This document shows positions 12,621 to 15,430 of a stretch of 15,430 bases of DNA, piece after piece. The notes beneath the pieces were generated by a model, which searched no databases, was not told where the DNA came from, and worked only from the letters and a program-made list of their open reading frames with translations. How positions within the stretch are numbered: position 1 is the stretch's first letter; every line of letters starts with the position of its first letter. The stretch is from Deltaproteobacteria bacterium (GTDB taxonomy: Bacteria; Myxococcota_A; UBA9160; SZUA-336): assembly GCA_030673955.1 (NCBI GenBank), contig DAOVBF010000001.1, positions 1 through 15,430 on the forward strand. The letters run 5' to 3'. The translations under genes were made by a program, and so were the position numbers.

Positions 12621-15430
12621 TGCGAGTGCGCGCTGGCCTGCTCTTCCCGGTCGCCCTTCTCGTTCCTGTGTTGGTCGACGCAGCGCAAAAGCCCATCGTG
12701 GTCTACTACGAGGACGAGCAGATCGCCCGGATCGAACGCGATACGAATCTCGACGGGCGCATGGACCAATGGGAGCACTATGCCGGGGGGAAGAAACCCG
12801 TCCGCATCGAGAAGGACGAGGATTTCGACGGACAGATCGATCTCTGGCAGTTTTTCGACGGGGCGCAGCTCGTCCGACAGGAGCAGGACGTCGACCACAA
12901 TGGGAAGGTCGATCTATGGATCGAGCTCGATGCGCAAGGGCAGCCGATCAAGGAGCACAAGGACACGACCGGCGACGGGCTGATGGACCAGGTGCTGATC
13001 TATCAGGGCGGCCAGAAGCAGCGCCTGGAGAAGGATCTCGATGGTGACGGCAAGCCCAACGAGATCGCGCACTTTCGCGCCGGTGAGGTGGCCGAGCTAC
13101 TCGTCGATCAAGATGAGAATGGGCGCCCCGAGAAGCGCGCCACCTTCACTCCCGACGGGAAGAAGGAGCTCGAGGAGCAGGACTCGAACGGCGACGGGCG
13201 CTTCGATCTGCGTATCCATTACGAACGCGGCTTGAAGGTTCGCATCGAGACTGACTCCAACCATGACGGACAGATCGACCGAGTCGCATTCCTCCGCAAT
13301 GAGGAGGTCGAACGCGAGGAACTCGACGCGGATGACGATGGGCGGCGCGAGACCGTGATCTTCTTCAAGCAAGGCAAGCAGGTCCGCCAGGAGCGCGACC
13401 AGGACGGGGACGGACGGGCCGAGCTCAGCGTGTATTACGACGCGGAGGGCGCCCGCACGCGTGAAGAGCTGGACGGGGACGGGGACGGCAGCATCGATAC
13501 GAGGCGAACTTACGAGCGTGACTTGCTCGTGCGACAGACGCGAGACATGGACGAGGATGGCCGTCCCGAGGTGACCGATCACTTCGATGCCGGAGTGATC
13601 AAGCTGCGTGAAATCGACAACGACAAGGACGGCTCGACCGACACCTGGGTGCGCTTCGCGGCGGGGGTGCGCGCCCATCAGGAAGAGGACCGTGACTTCG
13701 ACGGGCGCGCGGAGGTGGAGTACGACTTCCGTGGTGACGAGCTGCTGGAGCAACGCGAGGACACGACCGGCGACGGCCGCCTCGATCTGCGCATTCAGTT
13801 TGCAGGAGGCAAGCCACACCGCCGCGAGCAGGACCGCAACGCCGACGGCCGTCCGGACTTCTTCGAGCTACTCGAGCAGGGCATCCCCGTCCGGCAGGAG
13901 ATCGACGACGACTATGATGGCCGCGTGGACCTCTGGAACTTCCTCGTCGATGGAAAGCTCGAGAAACAGGAACAGGACTCGACGGGGGACGGGCAGGCGA
14001 ATCTCTGGATCGAACTCGACCCCCGTTCGGGCGAGCGTACGCGCGTGCTGGAGGACACCGATGCGGATGGTCGCGTCGACTCGTGGAACGATTTCAAGGG
14101 CGGCAGCCGGACGGCCCAGGAGACCGACACCGACTTCAACGGAAAGCCCGACCGCTTCGTCGAGCTAGCAAACGACACCCCTGTCCGGATGCGCGAGGAT
14201 CGGAACCACGACGGGAAGCTCGATTATCGCGCCGAGTACGCCCAAGGGGGTGCGCTGCTTCGCGACTGGACCGATGAGGACTTCGACGGTGTTTTCGAAG
14301 TCAGTGTCCATTATCAGGACGGAAAGCGAGCGCGGGTCGACCTCGACCCCGATGGGGACGGGAAGCCGGAAGGGCGCGTTTTTTATGATTCCACGGGCCA
14401 GAGCCGCGTACGCGAGGAGCGCGATAGCAACGAGGACGGTCGACCCGAGACCGTCACCCACTTCGACGATGACCGTGCGAGCCGCCAGGAGCGCGACCGC
14501 GACGGCGACGGCCAGATGGACCAGTGGATCCGGTTCGACGCGGGCGAGAATCCTCAGAGCGAGGAGGTAGATACCAATCGGGATGGTAAGGCGGACGTCG
14601 TCAAGCGCTACCACGAGAATGTGCAAATCGAACAGAGAGAGGACCGCAACTTCGACGGCAAGGATGATCACCTGACCACCTATGAAGGCGGCAAGCCCGT
14701 ACGAACGCAGTCCGACACGAACTTCGACGGCTCCTTCGACACCACCGTGTGGCTCCGTAACGACAGCCCTGCCCGGCAGGAGGAGGACACGGACCACGAT
14801 GGGCGGGTCGATACCCTGTCCCTTTTCGAGAAGAGCCAGCTCGTGCGGCAGGAGGCGGATCTCGACGGGGATGGACGCTTCGAGACGACATCCTACTTCC
14901 GGGGAGGGGTTCGGGAGCGCGTGGAGCGCGATACCAACGCCGACGGCAGTGTGGACCAGATCTCCCACTTCGAGAGGGGCCAGGATGAGCCCTCGCGGGT
15001 CGAGCGAGACACGGACTTTGACGGGCGTTTCGACGCCACGGTCAGCCTTCGGGGCGGTGTGCAGACAAGCCAGGTGCTCGACACGGACGGCGATGGCCGG
15101 CCGGACGAATGGCTGGAGCTCGGCCCCGGGGGACGGATCAAGAGCAAACGAGCGGACAGGGACCGGGACGGGAAGCCCGACCTCACGCTGCGCTTCGACG
15201 CCGAGGGTCAGCCGCTCGAACAGGCCGAGGACCCGGATGAAGACGGCACGGCAAATCGCATCACGCGCTTCGAGAGGGGCGCCCCGCGCCAGATCGACGA
15301 GGATACCAACGGTGACGGCTGTCTCGACCGTCGGCAACTCTTCGACGAAACCGGTGCCCTCAAGCAGGATATTCTCGACACCGATGGGAACTGTAAGTAC
15401 GACACCTGGACCCATCTCGACGCGGGAAAG
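12620..15430 (+). CDS. Giant secreted Ca-loop tandem-repeat protein (3' end outside window)
   Basis: The ATG at 12620 shares its A with the TGA of the TonB-like gene, and the frame stays open to the window edge: 937 residues with no stop. The N-terminus is a Sec-type signal peptide (MRVRAGLLFPVALLVPVLVDAA, likely cut near Ala21/Ala22). From about residue 39 the whole protein is tandem repeats. Each has a D-x-[DN]-x-[DN]-G-x-x-[DE] loop, then a short beta-like stretch with an aromatic and a G turn (for example LWQFFDG), then a charged [RQ]-[EQ]-E linker. I count 37 loops, from Asp41 to Asp920, mean spacing 24.4 residues. The loops resemble thrombospondin-type-3, dockerin or EF-hand calcium sites. 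The only cysteines are Cys901 and Cys925 in the last two visible repeats. Repeat DNA is diverged, so this is an old, maintained array. I do not recognise a named family; a secreted or periplasmic calcium-binding elongated protein is the likely nature. Confidence 0.88.
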   Translation, partial: MRVRAGLLFPVALLVPVLVDAAQKPIVVYYEDEQIARIERDTNLDGRMDQWEHYAGGKKPVRIEKDEDFDGQIDLWQFFDGAQLVRQEQDVDHNGKVDLWIELDAQGQPIKEHKDTTGDGLMDQVLIYQGGQKQRLEKDLDGDGKPNEIAHFRAGEVAELLVDQDENGRPEKRATFTPDGKKELEEQDSNGDGRFDLRIHYERGLKVRIETDSNHDGQIDRVAFLRNEEVEREELDADDDGRRETVIFFKQGKQVRQERDQDGDGRAELSVYYDAEGARTREELDGDGDGSIDTRRTYERDLLVRQTRDMDEDGRPEVTDHFDAGVIKLREIDNDKDGSTDTWVRFAAGVRAHQEEDRDFDGRAEVEYDFRGDELLEQREDTTGDGRLDLRIQFAGGKPHRREQDRNADGRPDFFELLEQGIPVRQEIDDDYDGRVDLWNFLVDGKLEKQEQDSTGDGQANLWIELDPRSGERTRVLEDTDADGRVDSWNDFKGGSRTAQETDTDFNGKPDRFVELANDTPVRMREDRNHDGKLDYRAEYAQGGALLRDWTDEDFDGVFEVSVHYQDGKRARVDLDPDGDGKPEGRVFYDSTGQSRVREERDSNEDGRPETVTHFDDDRASRQERDRDGDGQMDQWIRFDAGENPQSEEVDTNRDGKADVVKRYHENVQIEQREDRNFDGKDDHLTTYEGGKPVRTQSDTNFDGSFDTTVWLRNDSPARQEEDTDHDGRVDTLSLFEKSQLVRQEADLDGDGRFETTSYFRGGVRERVERDTNADGSVDQISHFERGQDEPSRVERDTDFDGRFDATVSLRGGVQTSQVLDTDGDGRPDEWLELGPGGRIKSKRADRDRDGKPDLTLRFDAEGQPLEQAEDPDEDGTANRITRFERGAPRQIDEDTNGDGCLDRRQLFDETGALKQDILDTDGNCKYDTWTHLDAGK
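12734..15430 (+). repeat. Protein-level tandem repeat array, 37 units of ~24 aa
   Basis: The coding array has a period of about 73 bp. Unit consensus is roughly E-x-D-x-[DN]-x-D-G-[RK]-x-[DE], four to five residues, then [FY]-x-x-G and a basic/glutamine-rich link. Most loops keep D1, D/N3, D5 and G6. Variants include D-T-T-G-D-G (three units), N at position 5 (D-V-D-H-N-G, D-Q-D-E-N-G, D-T-D-F-N-G) and a final D-T-D-G-N-C where the glycine is replaced. Units range from about 22 to 26 residues. Conservation is at protein level only; no long identical DNA blocks were noticed. Confidence 0.88.

Noticed and set aside
14165..15415. 416-codon open frame antisense to the giant repeat gene
   Set aside because: The biased codons (GAC, GAG, CGC) of the repeat array leave stops rare on the opposite strand. 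The antisense product is hydrophobic V/L/P-rich with no family features, and the sense repeats plus signal peptide are clearly coding.
12734..15430. CRISPR or DNA-level tandem repeat interpretation of the periodic region
   Set aside because: The periodicity is at protein level with diverged DNA and no identical repeats or spacers, within one continuous reading frame with a signal peptide.

Overview
The window is about 15.4 kb of high-GC bacterial DNA from what looks like an uncultured Gram-negative organism. An LPS-kinase-like protein, a TonB-like transducer, a lipoprotein and a patatin-like lipase all point to an outer membrane. The mix of beta-oxidation-type enzymes, GTG/TTG starts and long DxDxDG repeat proteins suggests a deltaproteobacterial or Myxococcota-like genome. 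That taxonomic guess is inference only: there is no rRNA, tRNA or other phylogenetic marker here. I found no CRISPR array, IS element or tRNA.

Left part (1-2828, + strand): a probably frameshifted gene remnant (about 58-340), then a 12-bp inverted repeat with a possible -10 box. A tightly spaced three-gene group follows: a predicted lipoprotein (481-1218), an enoyl-CoA hydratase/isomerase-family protein (1249-2070) and a tandem glutaredoxin/GST-N-fold protein (2112-2828).

Centre (2879-7378): three - strand genes, folC (6209-4932), a double-hotdog MaoC-type dehydratase (4811-3753) and a DUF4081-like GNAT acetyltransferase (3712-2879). A WaaP/InaA-like kinase (6230-7378, +) diverges from folC across only 20 bp. 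A roughly 80-bp intergenic element with a hairpin occurs twice at about 90% identity, after folC (4825-4904) and after the kinase (7378-7458).

Right-centre (7461-11128, - strand): an apparent three-gene operon of an NRDE/TANGO2-family protein, a 106-aa cysteine-motif protein and a radical SAM/SPASM protein, preceded by a patatin-like phospholipase gene with its own promoter candidate.

Right end (11129-15430): a 450-bp divergent regulatory region has one sigma70-like promoter facing each way. The + strand then carries a TonB-like protein with the SxxxH transmembrane motif. This is translationally coupled (TGATG) to a very large secreted protein that runs off the window. Its visible 937 residues are a signal peptide plus 37 Ca-loop-like (DxDxDGxxD) repeats of about 24.4 residues. 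This TonB-like/giant repeat protein pair is the best candidate for an undescribed system. I propose, as inference, an envelope-spanning transducer paired with an exported calcium-stabilised repeat fibre or solenoid.
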